Source of the DNA: Streptomyces luomodiensis
Lineage (GTDB): Bacteria > Actinomycetota > Actinomycetes > Streptomycetales > Streptomycetaceae
Reading direction: 5' to 3'
Length of the DNA stretch: 64,000 bases
Assembly: GCF_031679605.1 (NCBI RefSeq)
Contig: NZ_CP117522.1
Coordinates: forward strand, 5,022,001-5,086,000
Shown here piece after piece: positions 41,594 to 51,751 of this stretch (position 1 is its first letter; the number at the start of each line of letters is the position of its first letter). The notes below the pieces were generated by a model. The model was given only the letters and a program-made list of their open reading frames with translations. It did no database searches and was not told the origin of the DNA. A program made the position numbers and the translations under genes.

Positions 41594-42736
41594 TCACTCG
41601 TCCTCGTCCGCCGCTTCGCCCTCAGGGGAGAGAGGCTGTTCCAGCACCGCCCCCTCACCGGGAGCCAGTGTGCCGAGGATCCGCTCGAGATCCTCTATCG
41701 AGGCGAACTCGACGACGATCTTTCCTTTCTTCTGACCGAGGTCGACCTTCACTCGCGTCTCGAACCGATCGGACAGACGCGACGCGAGATCCGTGAGCGC
41801 GGGGGACACCCTCGCCCCCGCCCTCGGCCCCTTGGTCTTCGTCGTCCCGCCCGACCGCGACCCCATCAGGGTGACGATCTCCTCCACCGCACGCACCGAG
41901 AGCCCCTCGGCGACGATGCGATGGGCCAGCCGGTCCTGCTCCTCCGCGTCCTCCACGGAGAGCAGCGCCCGAGCGTGGCCCGCGGAGAGAACCCCCGCCG
42001 CGACCCTGCGCTGAACGGAAGGGGAGAGCTTCAGCAACCGCAGCGTATTGGAGACCTGCGGACGTGAACGCCCGATGCGGTCGGCCAGTTCGTCATGCGT
42101 GCAGTTGAAGTCCTTCAGCAACTGGTCGTACGCCGCCGCCTCTTCCAGTGGATTCAGCTGAGCGCGGTGGAGGTTCTCCAGCAGGGCGTCGAGCAGAAGC
42201 TTCTCGTCATCGGTGGCCCGGACGATCGCGGGGATCTTCTCCAATCCCGCCTCACGGCAGGCCCGCCAGCGGCGCTCGCCCATGATGAGCTCATAGCGCT
42301 CCGATGCCAACTGCCGTACGACGATGGGCTGGAGGAGACCGACCTCCTGGATCGAGGTGACCAGTTCGGCGAGCGCGTCCTCGTCGAAGACCTCACGGGG
42401 CTGACGAGGATTGGGGGTGATGAAGTCCAGCGGCAGCTCGGCGAAGTGCGCCCCGGCCACCTCCTCCGGAATCACCGCCGATGCGGCCTCGGACTCCTTG
42501 TCCCTCGCCGCGGGCTCGGTTTCCTGTGGAACGGTGTGCGTGGACAGTGCGGCCACCTTGGCCGCCGCCACACCGCGCTCCTGGGTGAGCACCGGGACCG
42601 CGGTCGGTGAGGTGGTGGCCCCGGTCGCCGTGACCGTTCCCGCCCCCGCCGCGGGGCCGGCATTGTCCGTCCCCTTCGGCGCGGGAGGAATCAGGGCACC
42701 GAGCCCACGGCCCAGTCCTCTGCGTCGCTCACTCAC
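41594..42736 (-). CDS. parB: Chromosome-partitioning protein ParB (CTPase centromere binder)
   Basis: 380 residues. An N-terminal ParA-interacting segment ([14 protein letters not shown]) precedes a disordered linker. The CTPase/ParB-N domain has [15 protein letters not shown] and GERRWRA (about 152). The HTH that reads parS is at about 195-225 ([20 protein letters not shown]), and a C-terminal dimerisation domain ([15 protein letters not shown]) completes it. ParB loads at GTTTCACGTGAAAC sites, eight of which are in this window, spreads by CTP-dependent sliding, and segregates chromosomes during sporulation. The GTG start overlaps the parA stop by 4 bp. Followed by two strong hairpins. Confidence 0.98.
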   Translation of the reverse strand: MSERRRGLGRGLGALIPPAPKGTDNAGPAAGAGTVTATGATTSPTAVPVLTQERGVAAAKVAALSTHTVPQETEPAARDKESEAASAVIPEEVAGAHFAELPLDFITPNPRQPREVFDEDALAELVTSIQEVGLLQPIVVRQLASERYELIMGERRWRACREAGLEKIPAIVRATDDEKLLLDALLENLHRAQLNPLEEAAAYDQLLKDFNCTHDELADRIGRSRPQVSNTLRLLKLSPSVQRRVAAGVLSAGHARALLSVEDAEEQDRLAHRIVAEGLSVRAVEEIVTLMGSRSGGTTKTKGPRAGARVSPALTDLASRLSDRFETRVKVDLGQKKGKIVVEFASIEDLERILGTLAPGEGAVLEQPLSPEGEAADEDE

Positions 42737-43818
42737 TGAATCCCCTCCTGCATGCTGTGCTGATCGTGCTGGCTGAGCTCGGGCAAGGCATGAGCGTGCT
42801 GGGCGTTGTAGTGCACGCTGAAGCCTCTGAGGGCGATCTCACGGGCCGCCTCGAGATAGGACAGCGCCCCGCTCGACCCCGGGTCATAGGTGAGGACGGT
42901 CTGCCCATAGCTGGGGGCCTCGGAGATGCGCACCGATCTGGGAATGCTCGTCCGGAGCACCTCACTGCCGAAGTGGCTGCGCACCTCGTCCGCCACCTGG
43001 GAGGCCAGCCGGGTGCGGCCGTCGTACATGGTGAGGAGGATCGTCGAGACATGGAGCTTGGGGTTGAGATGCCCCCGCACCAGATCCACGTTCCGCAGCA
43101 GCTGCCCCAGTCCCTCCAGCGCGTAGTACTCACACTGGATCGGGATCAGCACTTCCGCACCGGCCACCAACGCATTGACCGTGAGCAACCCGAGCGAGGG
43201 CGGACAGTCGATCAGGATGTAGTCCAGCGGCTGCTCATATGCCTGGATGGCCCGCTGTAGCCGGCTTTCCCTCGCCACCAGGGAGACCAGCTCGATCTCG
43301 GCACCGGCGAGATCGATCGTGGCAGGAGCGCAGAAGAGTCCCTCCACGTCCGGGACCGGCTGCACCACATCGGACAGCGGCTTGCTGTCGACCAGCACGT
43401 CGTAGATCGATGGAACCTCGGCGTGGTGGTCGATCCCCAGCGCCGTCGAGGCATTGCCCTGTGGGTCGAGGTCGATCACCAGCACTCGACCACCGTGCAG
43501 GGCGAGCGAGGCGGCCAGATTGACCGTGGTCGTGGTCTTCCCCACCCCGCCCTTCTGGTTGGCGACCACGATCACCCGGGTGTGCTCCGGCCTGGGCAAC
43601 CCCTCCCCGGCACGGTCCAGGGCATCCACCGCCAGTTGAGCGGCACGACCCATAGGGGCGTCGTCCATCGGGGGCGGCGTTTCACGTGAAACATCCTCCC
43701 CCGCCGATTCGGTACGGGGGCCGGGGACCGGATCGGTCATCGGCCCCGCGATGTTGGCGTCGGACCGCAAGGATTCACTCTCCTCGACATCAGGCTCGCA
43801 ATGAACAGAGCCTGCCAT
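42733..43818 (-). CDS. parA: Chromosome-partitioning ATPase ParA
   Basis: 361 residues from ATG 43818 ([15 protein letters not shown]). The deviant Walker [10 protein letters not shown] lies at about 89-97; [23 protein letters not shown] and [16 protein letters not shown] follow. It forms polar assemblies that move ParB complexes in aerial hyphae. The start is uncertain: in-frame ATGs at 43875 (MNVDSS) and 43743 (MTDPVP) are also possible and none has a good Shine-Dalgarno. A parS lies within the coding part (43679-43692, read as DVSRET) and another 130 bp upstream. First gene of the parAB operon. Confidence 0.95.
   Translation of the reverse strand: MAGSVHCEPDVEESESLRSDANIAGPMTDPVPGPRTESAGEDVSRETPPPMDDAPMGRAAQLAVDALDRAGEGLPRPEHTRVIVVANQKGGVGKTTTTVNLAASLALHGGRVLVIDLDPQGNASTALGIDHHAEVPSIYDVLVDSKPLSDVVQPVPDVEGLFCAPATIDLAGAEIELVSLVARESRLQRAIQAYEQPLDYILIDCPPSLGLLTVNALVAGAEVLIPIQCEYYALEGLGQLLRNVDLVRGHLNPKLHVSTILLTMYDGRTRLASQVADEVRSHFGSEVLRTSIPRSVRISEAPSYGQTVLTYDPGSSGALSYLEAAREIALRGFSVHYNAQHAHALPELSQHDQHSMQEGIQ
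43679..43692. other. parS site 7 (GTTTCACGTGAAAC)
   Basis: Perfect palindrome within the 5' part of parA, in frame as VSRET. Confidence 0.95.
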
Positions 43819-43947
43819 GCTTTGGGGGTTGTGAACCAGCGAGGCCCGTTCTCCTGTGGATGAATCCACGTTCATACGGGGTCGGCGGCCGCGGGGCAGA
43901 GCCGCCGCACGACCACGACTGATGATTCCATGCAGCAGGGAGCGACG

Positions 43948-43961
43948 TTTCACGTGAAACA
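43948..43961. other. parS site 8 (GTTTCACGTGAAAC)
   Basis: Perfect palindrome in the rsmG-parA intergenic region upstream of parA, so ParB may also influence parAB expression. Confidence 0.95.
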
Positions 43962-44043
43962 CGATGCACGGGAGGCCTCGTTGATTCGTCGCGACACTCC
44001 GGTATGCGTAGTTTTGCCAGCTTGTATGGAGCAACGCCCTTAC

Positions 44044-44757
44044 TCAGGGCCGACGACGCGGTCCCCGACGGGCCGCCTTGGCCCGCTTCGCGGCGAAGCG
44101 CACACCTCCGGGGCTCTCCCCGACCTCGACCCGCACCACCGTGGACGGCGGGTCCACCACGTCCTCGCCGACATGCAGCACCGAGGTCCCCACCACACCG
44201 AGCTTGCTCAGCGCGGCGCGGGCCTGCTTCAGCTCCTCCTCGGCGGTGTCACCCTTCAGCAGCAGCATCTCGCCGTACGGGCGGAGCAGCGGCACCCCCC
44301 AGCCGGCCAGCCGGTCCAGCGGGGCCACTGCCCGAGCCGTCACCACATGCATCGGAGGCAGCTTGCCGAGGACCTCCTCGGCACGGCCACGCACCACCGT
44401 CACATGGTCGAGCCCCAGCAGCTCCACCACTTCCCGCAGAAAGTTCGTCCGGCGCAGCAGCGGCTCCAGGAGCGTGATCTGGAGATCCGGGCGGGTCAGG
44501 GCCAGCGGGATACCGGGGAGCCCGGCCCCCGACCCCACATCGCAGACGGTGACCTTCTCGGGCACCACTTCGGAGAGCACGGCGCAGTTCAGCAGATGCC
44601 GCTCCCACAGCCGTGGCACCTCACGCGGGCCGATCAGCCCGCGTGTCACTCCCACATCGGCCAGCAGCTCGCCGTAGCGGACAGCCTCCGGGAAGCGGTC
44701 ACCGAACACATCCCTTGCCTCCGGGGGCGCCGGGGGGAGCTCCGCTGCTTCCGTCAC
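44044..44757 (-). CDS. rsmG: 16S rRNA (guanine-N7) methyltransferase
   Basis: 237 residues from a GTG with GGAAGGACGG upstream. The SAM-binding loop is VCDVGSGAGLPGIPLAL (about 72-88), preceded by the family segment REVPRLWERHLLNC and followed by ARAVAPLDRLAGW. It methylates N7 of the guanine corresponding to E. coli G527 in 16S rRNA; loss in streptomycetes gives low-level streptomycin resistance and can raise antibiotic production. The Arg-rich C-terminus (AKRAKAARRGPRRRP) may aid RNA contact. Separated from jag by a palindromic hairpin, so it may have its own promoter. Confidence 0.96.
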   Translation of the reverse strand: MTEAAELPPAPPEARDVFGDRFPEAVRYGELLADVGVTRGLIGPREVPRLWERHLLNCAVLSEVVPEKVTVCDVGSGAGLPGIPLALTRPDLQITLLEPLLRRTNFLREVVELLGLDHVTVVRGRAEEVLGKLPPMHVVTARAVAPLDRLAGWGVPLLRPYGEMLLLKGDTAEEELKQARAALSKLGVVGTSVLHVGEDVVDPPSTVVRVEVGESPGGVRFAAKRAKAARRGPRRRP

Positions 44758-44816
44758 GGGGACCGTCCTTCCGTACCGAACACTGTGCTGAACGATGATG
44801 TAAGGCTGACAAGATT

Positions 44817-44844
44817 CGGCCCCGTCTGCGCGCAGACGGGGCCG
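44817..44844. terminator. Perfectly palindromic hairpin between jag and rsmG
   Basis: CGGCCCCGTCTGCG and CGCAGACGGGGCCG (44817-44844) form a 28-nt perfect palindrome, folding to a stem of about 12 bp with a minimal loop, just after the jag stop on the minus strand. Confidence 0.75.
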
Positions 44845-44868
44845 TGTGGATCACGATGCGGAACCGCT

Positions 44869-45378
44869 TCAGACCGGAAGCACGACCACGCAGCGCTGAG
44901 GCTCCTCGCCCTCGGACTCGCTGCGCAGCCCGGCGGCGGCCACAGCGTCGTGCACCACCTTCCGCTCGAAAGGCGTCATCGCCTTGAGCTTCACCGGCTC
45001 ACCGGTGCCCTTCGCCTCCTCGGCGGCCTTGGTGCCCAGCTCGGTCAGCTCGGCACGCTTGCGGGCCCGGTACCCGGCGATGTCGAGCATCAGCCGGCTG
45101 CGGTCGCCGGTCTCCCGGTGGACCGCGAGCCGGGTCAGCTCCTGAAGAGCCTCCAGCACCTCGCCATCGCGGCCGACCAGCTTCTGCAAATCGCGGCTGG
45201 TCGAATCGCTGATGATCGACACCGCTGCGCGATCGGCCTCGACGTCCATGTCGATGTCGCCGTCGAGGTCCGCGATGTCCAGCAGCCCCTCGAGGTAGTC
45301 GGCCGCGATCTCCCCCTCCTGCTCAAGGCGGGTCAGGGTGTCGACACCCTCGGCGGCCGGGGTGGTGCCTTCCGTCAC
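44869..45378 (-). CDS. jag: KhpB/Jag RNA-binding protein (KH and R3H domains)
   Basis: 169 residues from a GTG. A KH-type domain (about 50-100, VSIISDSTSRDLQKLVGRDG) is followed by an R3H domain (about 120-165, LKAMTPFERKVVHDAVAAAG). The Jag_N domain of longer homologues is absent, as usual in actinobacteria. It binds RNA and is linked in other bacteria to control of envelope and division genes. It lies directly after yidC (15 bp), in the conserved rpmH-rnpA-yidD-yidC-jag order. Confidence 0.94.
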   Translation of the reverse strand: MTEGTTPAAEGVDTLTRLEQEGEIAADYLEGLLDIADLDGDIDMDVEADRAAVSIISDSTSRDLQKLVGRDGEVLEALQELTRLAVHRETGDRSRLMLDIAGYRARKRAELTELGTKAAEEAKGTGEPVKLKAMTPFERKVVHDAVAAAGLRSESEGEEPQRCVVVLPV

Positions 45379-45393
45379 GGATGGACTCCTTCG

Positions 45394-46560
45394 TTACTTC
45401 TTGGACGGGTGCTTGGGGCGCTGCTGGCCCTTGCGCTGGCCGGACTTGGAGCCGCGGGAGGAGCCGGAGGCCGAGCCGCCGGCCGGCTTGCCGCCCTGCG
45501 CGCCCTTCTTCTGCCCCGCGCCCTGCCGCGGCTGCTCCCCGGCGGGCTTGTCCCCAGCGGACTTCGCGGGGGAAGCGGACTTCGTCGTGGAGACCGAGGC
45601 GCCCGACTGCGAGTTGGCCCTGCTGTGACCGGTCGTGGCGCGCTGCGCCTTGGTCTGGCGCTTGGGCTGCTGACGGTTGGCACGCGCCACCTCGGCCGCC
45701 TGCTTCGCGGCGACCTCGGCCGGCTCCTCCTTCAGCTTGCCCTTGGCACGCAGCCGCTCCTGGCGGGCCTGGAAGGCGACGCTGCCCGGGGTCGGGTTAC
45801 GGCGAATGACGAACATCTGCTGGCCCATGGTCCAGACGTTGGTGGTCAGCCAGTAGACGAGGACACCGACGGGGAAGTTGATACCGAAGACGGCGAACAT
45901 GATCGGGAAGACGTACATCAGCATCTTCTGCTGCTGCATGAACGGCGTCTTCACCGTGAGGTCGACGTTCTTGGTCATCAGCTGGCGCTGGGTGAAGAAC
46001 TGCGACGCCGACATCAGGACGATCATGGTGATCGTCACGATCCGCACGTCGGTCAGCGAGGCGCCGAGCGACTGGACCTTGTCGGCCGACGACATGAACT
46101 TCACCGACAGCGGAGCACCGAAGATGTGCGCGTTACGGGCGCTGTCCAGCAGCGACTGGTCGATGACACCGACCGTCTTGTTGTTCGCGATGTGGTTGAG
46201 GACCTGGTACAGCGAGATGAAGAACGGAGACTGCGCCAGGATCGGGAGACAGCTCGAGAGCGGGTTGGTCCCCGTCTCCTTGTAGAGCTTCATCATCTCT
46301 TCGGACTGGCGCTGCTTGTCGCTCTTGTAGCGCTCCTGGATCGCCTTCATCTTCGGCTGGAGCGCCTGCATGTTCCGCGTCGACTTGATCTGCTTCACAA
46401 AGAGCGGGATCAGGCAGATACGGATCAGCACCACCAGGGAAACGATGGACAGACCCCACGCCCAGCCACTGTCCCGATCGAAGATGAGGCTGTAGAACGA
46501 GTGGAACTGGACGATGATCCAGGAAACTACGTCATAAAGAGGACCGAGGATCGTGTCCAC
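45394..46560 (-). CDS. yidC: Membrane protein insertase YidC
   Basis: 388 residues. The first helix ([17 protein letters not shown]) starts near residue 11 with no cleavable signal. The conserved core has about five TM segments: [19 protein letters not shown], then [32 protein letters not shown] and [20 protein letters not shown]. The hydrophilic groove Arg is in LIRICLIP. A long basic Lys/Arg/Gly/Ser-rich cytoplasmic tail (about 255-388) probably contacts ribosomes. It inserts membrane proteins alone or with SecYEG. yidD is 3 bp upstream. Confidence 0.96.
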   Translation of the reverse strand: MDTILGPLYDVVSWIIVQFHSFYSLIFDRDSGWAWGLSIVSLVVLIRICLIPLFVKQIKSTRNMQALQPKMKAIQERYKSDKQRQSEEMMKLYKETGTNPLSSCLPILAQSPFFISLYQVLNHIANNKTVGVIDQSLLDSARNAHIFGAPLSVKFMSSADKVQSLGASLTDVRIVTITMIVLMSASQFFTQRQLMTKNVDLTVKTPFMQQQKMLMYVFPIMFAVFGINFPVGVLVYWLTTNVWTMGQQMFVIRRNPTPGSVAFQARQERLRAKGKLKEEPAEVAAKQAAEVARANRQQPKRQTKAQRATTGHSRANSQSGASVSTTKSASPAKSAGDKPAGEQPRQGAGQKKGAQGGKPAGGSASGSSRGSKSGQRKGQQRPKHPSKK

Positions 46561-46563
46561 GAA

Positions 46564-46881
46564 TCAGGCTCCTTGGGCGTTGGGCTGGGTCTCGGGCTGT
46601 GCGGCAGGCTCCACAGTCGGATGCCCGCCGAGGCGGTTCCGCAGCCGCTGGTGCCACACCGGACGCTTCCGGGGCGGAACGTGGTCGACGCCGCCGAGCG
46701 ACCATGGGTTGCAGCGCAGGATGCGCCAGGCCGTCAGCGCCGTTCCTTTCACCGCGCCGTGCCGGTCGATGGCCGTGTAGCCATAGTGTGAGCACGACGG
46801 GTAGTACTTGCAGACCGGCCCCAGCATCGGGCTGATGGTCCACTGGTACAGCTTGATCAACCACAGCAGCGGGTACTTCAT
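46564..46881 (-). CDS. yidD: Membrane protein insertion efficiency factor YidD
   Basis: 105 residues. The family signature is [26 protein letters not shown] (Cys-Lys-Tyr-Tyr-Pro-Ser-Cys, residues about 24-30), followed by [14 protein letters not shown]. An amphipathic N-terminal helix ([16 protein letters not shown]) binds the inner leaflet. It assists YidC, whose gene is 3 bp downstream. Its ATG overlaps the rnpA stop by 4 bp. The C-terminal 20 residues are disordered. Confidence 0.95.
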   Translation of the reverse strand: MKYPLLWLIKLYQWTISPMLGPVCKYYPSCSHYGYTAIDRHGAVKGTALTAWRILRCNPWSLGGVDHVPPRKRPVWHQRLRNRLGGHPTVEPAAQPETQPNAQGA

Positions 46882-47261
46882 CGCGGCACCCCTCCCAGTA
46901 GCCGCTGCACTGCCGCATCGAGATCGCGGGCCAGCTGGTCGTGACCCGCCTCACCCGCACCGGGCAGCGCCCGTACGACCACAAGGCTACCTGCGGAAAA
47001 ACGGTCGATGCGGTCCCGCATCAGATGCCGCAGTCTCCGCTTCACCAGATTGCGGACGACGGCGCCGCCGACCGCCTTGCTCACGACGAAACCCGCACGC
47101 GCCGGGGGAGCACTCTCCCCTGGTGCGTGCGGGTCCGTATCACCGCTGGTGAGGCCGGTGCGAAGGTGCACGACAAGGAGCGGGCGACCGGCCCTGCGTC
47201 CTCGGCGTACCGCGGCCGCGAAGTCCTCGCGCCGCCTCAGCCGATGCTCGGTAGGCAGCAC
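46878..47261 (-). CDS. rnpA: Ribonuclease P protein component
   Basis: 127 residues. [20 protein letters not shown] and the signature [14 protein letters not shown] (about 70-83) are typical of the basic RnpA cleft that binds the 5' leader of pre-tRNA with the RnpB ribozyme. It lies 24 bp after rpmH, the near-universal rpmH-rnpA pair. Confidence 0.97.
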   Translation of the reverse strand: MLPTEHRLRRREDFAAAVRRGRRAGRPLLVVHLRTGLTSGDTDPHAPGESAPPARAGFVVSKAVGGAVVRNLVKRRLRHLMRDRIDRFSAGSLVVVRALPGAGEAGHDQLARDLDAAVQRLLGGVPR

Positions 47262-47285
47262 GTCATGGACCTTGGGTCAGGCTGC

Positions 47286-47423
47286 TCAGGCCGACAGGCG
47301 GGCGCGACCCTTGCTGCGGCGGGACGCGAGGATCGCGCGGCCGGCACGGGTGCGCATACGCAGCCGGAAGCCGTGGGTCTTCGCGCGGCGACGGTTGTTC
47401 GGCTGGAAGGTGCGCTTGCTCAC
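47286..47423 (-). CDS. rpmH: 50S ribosomal protein L34
   Basis: 45 residues from a GTG at 47423 with GGAGCCCC upstream, found by reading the minus strand. The product reads [20 protein letters not shown], then [20 protein letters not shown] and ARLSA, the complete L34 sequence; no other frame makes sense. L34 packs into 23S rRNA. It is the first gene of the leftward rpmH-rnpA-yidD-yidC-jag run and is divergent from dnaA. Confidence 0.97.
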   Translation of the reverse strand: MSKRTFQPNNRRRAKTHGFRLRMRTRAGRAILASRRSKGRARLSA

Positions 47424-47857
47424 TCGGGGGCTCCAGAAATGAATCGGATGGTGGCGGTCTATCGCTTGGCTGTCACCGTGCGCCCACGAGTAGCTCGCAA
47501 TACGCCCGAGTGCACCGCTTCACGACCACGGATCATCGGTCCGCGATCCTTGCCCATCGGAGGCAGGCGGCAGCAGCCATCGACAACTCGACCTGTTTAC
47601 GGTACGCGCGGTTACGCCATCCGGTCAAACCGGTGGCAGACACGCTGACGGTGCGCTTCCCCCTTAATCCTAGGGGCAGGGGAACGCCCGGCGACATCAC
47701 ATGGCACAGTTGTACACACCCTGTGGACAACGACTTGAACCGTGTACCCCGGCCTGACTACCGTGGCTGGGCTCCGATTCCTTCACGCCCGTCCCGAGAA
47801 CCACGCATTCGTGGGCCCTGTCGGCGTCCCCACCCAGCGAGTGAGAGAGCGTGCCCC
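47424..47857. other. rpmH/dnaA divergent regulatory region
   Basis: 434 bp carrying the dnaA promoter (47735-47764), a DnaA-box pair (47710-47730) and the unmapped rpmH promoter. No gene is supported inside it. Confidence 0.8.
47710..47764 (+). promoter_or_regulatory. dnaA promoter with two inverted DnaA boxes
   Basis: TTGTACACA (47710-47718) and TGTGGACAA (47722-47730, a perfect TTGTCCACA box on the other strand) face each other just upstream of TTGAAC (47735-47740) and TACCGT (47759-47764), spaced 18 bp. Binding of DnaA here would autoregulate dnaA, as shown in S. lividans. The leader is about 87 nt. Confidence 0.85.
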
Positions 47858-49687
47858 GTGGCTGACGTACCCGCCGATCTTGCCGCAGTGTGGCCACGTG
47901 TGCTCGATCGGCTTCTGGGAGAGGGCTCGGGGCAGGGCGGACAAGGCGTCGAGGCCAAGGACGAGCACTGGATCAAGCGGTGCCAGCCCCTCGCGCTGGT
48001 CGCCGACACCGCGCTGCTCGCCGTCCCCAATGAATTCGCCAAGGGTGTGCTGGAGGGCCGGCTGGCCCCCGTCGTCAGCGAGACGCTGAGCCGGGAGTGC
48101 GGCCGCCCGATCCGCATCGCGATCACCGTCGACGAATCCGCCGGCGAACCGGTCGTCCCCCAGCAGCCCCAGCGCGAGCAGCGCGAGTCCTACGAGAGCT
48201 ACGAGAGCCGGGACGGCTACGGCCGCCAGGCGCCGGACGATCTGCCGTCGGCCCGCCCCGCGTACCCCGGCTATCAGCAGCCGCGCCCCGAACCCGGCGC
48301 CTGGCCTCGGTCCCGCGACGACTACGGCTGGCAGCAGCCCCGGCTCGGCGGCTTCCCCGAGAGCGATCCTTACGCCTCCCAGCACGCCTCGCCCGGCTAT
48401 GACCAGCAGTCGTACGACCAGCAGTCGCCGTACGACCAGCAGCCGCGCGGCGACTACCGCGGTCCGGGCGCCGAGCGCCCCGGGCCGGGCGGCCCCGGAC
48501 CGGTCCCGGAGCGTCTGCCGTACGAGCAGCAGCGCCACGACCTGCCCGATCCGCTCGAGCGCGCCCGCGGCGGACCGCCCGTCCTGCCCTCGCAGACCGG
48601 CGCCCCCGGCCCGCTCGCCGCTCAGCCCGCGCCCGCGTCCGGCCCCGGTGAGCCGACCGCGCGGCTGAACCCCAAGTACCTCTTCGACACCTTCGTCATC
48701 GGCGCGTCCAACCGCTTCGCGCACGCCGCGGCGGTCGCGGTCGCCGAGGCTCCGGCCAAGGCGTACAACCCGCTGTTCATCTACGGCGAGTCCGGGCTCG
48801 GCAAGACCCACTTGCTGCACGCCATCGGGCACTATGCGCGCAGCCTCTATCCCGGCACCCGGGTGCGCTATGTGAGCTCCGAGGAGTTCACCAACGAGTT
48901 CATCAACTCCATCCGCGACGGCAAGGCGGACGCGTTCCGCAAGCGCTACCGCGACATGGACATCCTGCTGGTCGACGACATCCAGTTCCTGGCGAGCAAG
49001 GAGTCGACGCAGGAGGAGTTCTTCCACACCTTCAATACGCTCCACAACGCCAACAAGCAGATCGTGCTCTCCTCCGACCGGCCGCCCAAGCAGCTGGTCA
49101 CCCTGGAGGACCGGCTCCGCAACCGCTTCGAGTGGGGCCTGATCACCGATGTGCAGCCGCCGGAGCTGGAGACGCGTATCGCGATCCTCCGTAAGAAGGC
49201 GGTGCAGGAGCAGCTGAACGCGCCGCCGGAGGTGCTGGAGTTCATCGCCTCGCGGATCTCCCGCAACATCCGCGAGCTGGAGGGCGCGCTCATCCGCGTC
49301 ACCGCCTTCGCGAGCCTGAACCGGCAGCCGGTGGACCTCGGCCTCACCGAGATCGTGCTGAAGGATCTGATCCCCGGCGGCGAGGACGCGGCCCCGGAGA
49401 TCACCGCCACCGCGATCATGGCCGCGACCGCCGACTACTTCGGGCATACGGTCGACGATCTGTGCGGTGCCTCCCGCAGCAGGGTCCTGGTCACCGCGCG
49501 GCAGATCGCGATGTACCTCTGCCGGGAGCTGACCGATCTGTCACTGCCCAAGATCGGCGCACAGTTCGGCGGCCGCGACCATACGACGGTCATGCACGCC
49601 GACCGCAAGATCAGGGCGCTGATGGCCGAGCGGCGCTCCATCTACAACCAGGTGACCGAGCTGACCAACCGCATCAAGAACGGCTGA
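47858..49687 (+). CDS. dnaA: Chromosomal replication initiator protein DnaA
   Basis: 609 residues from a GTG at 47858 ([17 protein letters not shown]); the in-frame extension to 47510 crosses the promoter and is rejected. Domain I (1-95) recruits partners. Domain II (about 100-270) is a long Tyr/Gln/Pro/Asp-rich linker characteristic of streptomycetes. Domain III is AAA+ with Walker [10 protein letters not shown] (about 308), Walker B LLVDDIQF (about 370) and the Arg-finger region. Domain IV binds DnaA boxes ([11 protein letters not shown], about 571). It melts oriC, 1 bp downstream of its stop, and loads DnaB. It ends at a 16-bp stem hairpin. Confidence 0.98.
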   Translation: MADVPADLAAVWPRVLDRLLGEGSGQGGQGVEAKDEHWIKRCQPLALVADTALLAVPNEFAKGVLEGRLAPVVSETLSRECGRPIRIAITVDESAGEPVVPQQPQREQRESYESYESRDGYGRQAPDDLPSARPAYPGYQQPRPEPGAWPRSRDDYGWQQPRLGGFPESDPYASQHASPGYDQQSYDQQSPYDQQPRGDYRGPGAERPGPGGPGPVPERLPYEQQRHDLPDPLERARGGPPVLPSQTGAPGPLAAQPAPASGPGEPTARLNPKYLFDTFVIGASNRFAHAAAVAVAEAPAKAYNPLFIYGESGLGKTHLLHAIGHYARSLYPGTRVRYVSSEEFTNEFINSIRDGKADAFRKRYRDMDILLVDDIQFLASKESTQEEFFHTFNTLHNANKQIVLSSDRPPKQLVTLEDRLRNRFEWGLITDVQPPELETRIAILRKKAVQEQLNAPPEVLEFIASRISRNIRELEGALIRVTAFASLNRQPVDLGLTEIVLKDLIPGGEDAAPEITATAIMAATADYFGHTVDDLCGASRSRVLVTARQIAMYLCRELTDLSLPKIGAQFGGRDHTTVMHADRKIRALMAERRSIYNQVTELTNRIKNG

Positions 49688-50515
49688 GAAGGGCCGCTGC
49701 GGCCACCGCGGACCGCTGAAGGGCGCTCCGGGACGGACAACTCCCGGGGCGCCCTTCGTCGTTCACCGTTCCGAGCTGTTCGATTCTCTGCCCGACCGGC
49801 CCGGTTCTCCACAGGTACACAGCCCATCCACCGTCCACACCCTGGGGATGTGCGGGTTGTCCCGATCCCATCCACAGCCTGTGTGGAAAGAGAGGCAACA
49901 CCCGAGGTCAGGCGGGTGTGGAATTGTGGCTACCGGGAGTCCACAGACTGTGGACGACCGCGATGCCCACATCCCGCGCGTCAGCTTGTCCACCGGCAAC
50001 CCACAGCCGGGAGCCGGTTGCCCACAGCTTCTCCACACCGCTGTCCACTGTTCGGCAACGAAACGGCAACGGCCACCGGGACGAGTGAAAGGCATCACAC
50101 CAAGGAGGCCGGTTGGGCTGTGGGGAAGGTGGGTAAAACTGGGGACGACGCTGGGGAGAACCGGGCGATGTCTGTGCATCGCGTGTGCAGAACTCTTCGG
50201 CGTCCACAGAACGCCCTGGTTGTCCACCGCCTCCACCCACAGGCCCGGTGGACAAAAAACCGCCGCTGACCAGGGACGAGTCAGTTTTCCACGGTTTCCA
50301 CAAGCCCTACTACTACGACCACAGAGAGATAGCGGGGAATTCGCTTCGAAGTGGGGCCTGTGCACAACCTCGGGCCGAGCCGCCCGACACCTCGCGCACC
50401 GACTTGACCCCGAGCCGCACCGACTGTCGGCGGCGTACGTCAGACTGGTCTCCGGCTACTCAGCCGACGACGAAGGCCAGCAGGGCGAGCCAGCAACAGC
50501 AGGAGGCGGCTTACG
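49688..50515. other. oriC: oriC, chromosomal replication origin
   Basis: 828-bp gene-free dnaA-dnaN spacer, rich in TCCACA/TGTGGA motifs in both orientations. Boxes one base from TTGTCCACA include TTCTCCACA (49805), TGTGGACGA (49949), TTGTCCACC (49986), TTGCCCACA (50018), TTCTCCACA (50029), TTGTCCACC (50220), GGTGGACAA (50247) and TGTGCACAA (50359). About ten more with two or three mismatches occur (49831, 49868, 49882, 49917, 49937, 50041, 50119, 50200, 50285, 50294). No perfect TTGTCCACA is seen. Short A-tracts near 50135 and 50253 are the only candidates for an easily melted segment. Position and box density match the mapped Streptomyces oriC. Confidence 0.95.
49718..49757 (+). terminator. 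Hairpin terminator after dnaA
   Basis: GAAGGGCGCTCCGGGA (49718-49733) pairs with TCCCGGGGCGCCCTTC (49742-49757), a 16-bp stem with one G-T pair and an 8-nt loop. It protects oriC from dnaA read-through. Confidence 0.88.
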
Positions 50516-51646
50516 GTGAAGATCCGGGTGGAGCGCGATGTACTCGCGGAGGCGGTGGCCTGGACGGCCCGCAGCCTCCCGGCCCGACCGCCGGTGCCCG
50601 TCCTCGCGGGCATCCTGATGAAGGCGGAGGAGGGCGCGCTCAGCCTCTCCGGCTTCGACTACGAGGTCTCGGCCCGGGTGTCCGTGGAGGCCGACATCGA
50701 GGACGACGGCACGGTCCTCGTTTCCGGCCGGCTCCTCGCCGACATCTGCCGCGCCCTTCCCAACCGTCCTGTGGAGATCTCCAGCGACGGGGTGCGGGTG
50801 ACCGTGGTCTGCGGCTCCTCGCGATTCACACTCCACACCCTGCCTGTGGAGGAGTACCCGGCGCTGCCGCAGATGCCGACCGCGACCGGCACCGTCCCCG
50901 GTGAGGTCTTCGCCGCCGCGGCCGCGCAGGTCGCCATCGCCGCCGGTCGTGACGACACCCTGCCGGTGCTCACGGGTGTGCGGATCGAGATCGAGGGCGA
51001 CACCGTCACGCTGGCCTCCACGGACCGCTACCGCTTCGCGGTCCGCGAGTTCCTGTGGAAGCCCGAGGCCCCCGACGTCTCCGCCGTCGCGCTGGTGCCC
51101 GCCAAGACGCTTCTCGACACGGCCAAGTCGCTGACCAGCGGTGACACCGTCGCCCTGGCGCTCTCCGGCTCGGGTGCGGGCGAGGGCCTGATCGGCTTCG
51201 AGGGCGCCGGGCGCCGTACGACCACCCGGCTGCTCGAGGGTGACCTGCCCAAGTACCGCACGCTCTTCCCCACCGAGTTCAACTCGGTCGCGGTGATCGA
51301 GACCGCCCCGTTCGTCGAGGCCGTCAAGCGTGTGGCGCTGGTCGCCGAGCGCAACACCCCGGTGCGGCTCACCTTCGAGCAGGGTGTGCTGATCCTGGAG
51401 GCCGGGTCCAGTGACGACGCACAGGCTGTGGAGCGGCTGGACGCCCAGCTCGAGGGCGACGACATCTCCATCGCCTTCAACCCGACGTTCCTGCTGGACG
51501 GGCTCAGCGCGATCGACTCACCGGTCGCCCAGCTGTCCTTCACCACCTCGACCAAGCCCGCGCTGCTCAGCGGCAAGCCGGCCGTGGACGCCGAGGCGGA
51601 CGAGGCGTACAAGTACCTGATCATGCCGGTCCGGCTGAGCGGCTGA
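50516..51646 (+). CDS. dnaN: DNA polymerase III beta subunit (sliding clamp)
   Basis: 376 residues from a GTG at 50516 with GGAGGCGG upstream. Three clamp domains are recognisable: VKIRVERDVLAEAVAWTARS, then TLPVLTGVRIEIEGDTVTL and FVEAVKRVALVAERNTPVRL. It ends in the conserved YKYLIMPVRLSG. The ring-shaped dimer tethers DNA polymerase to template. First gene rightward of oriC; a weak hairpin at 51668-51690 follows. Confidence 0.98.
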   Translation: MKIRVERDVLAEAVAWTARSLPARPPVPVLAGILMKAEEGALSLSGFDYEVSARVSVEADIEDDGTVLVSGRLLADICRALPNRPVEISSDGVRVTVVCGSSRFTLHTLPVEEYPALPQMPTATGTVPGEVFAAAAAQVAIAAGRDDTLPVLTGVRIEIEGDTVTLASTDRYRFAVREFLWKPEAPDVSAVALVPAKTLLDTAKSLTSGDTVALALSGSGAGEGLIGFEGAGRRTTTRLLEGDLPKYRTLFPTEFNSVAVIETAPFVEAVKRVALVAERNTPVRLTFEQGVLILEAGSSDDAQAVERLDAQLEGDDISIAFNPTFLLDGLSAIDSPVAQLSFTTSTKPALLSGKPAVDAEADEAYKYLIMPVRLSG

Positions 51647-51667
51647 GAGACGAGCGAATGAGCAGGT

Positions 51668-51690
51668 GTAGCCCACATCTGTGCGGCTAC
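51668..51690 (+). terminator. Weak hairpin between dnaN and gnd
   Basis: GTAGCCCACA (51668-51677) pairs with TGTG-C-GGCTAC (51680-51690) with one bulged C. TAGGCT at 51700-51705 may be a -10 for gnd, 46 bp before its ATG. Confidence 0.5.
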
Positions 51691-51751
51691 CCGCGGGCGT
51701 AGGCTCGGACTCACCGCGAAACGCAACGGACTACGGCACAAAGGATCACTG

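Noticed and set aside
43930..46791. 953-codon plus-strand frame across rsmG, jag and yidC
   Set aside because: Runs antisense through three conserved genes and has no recognisable domain.
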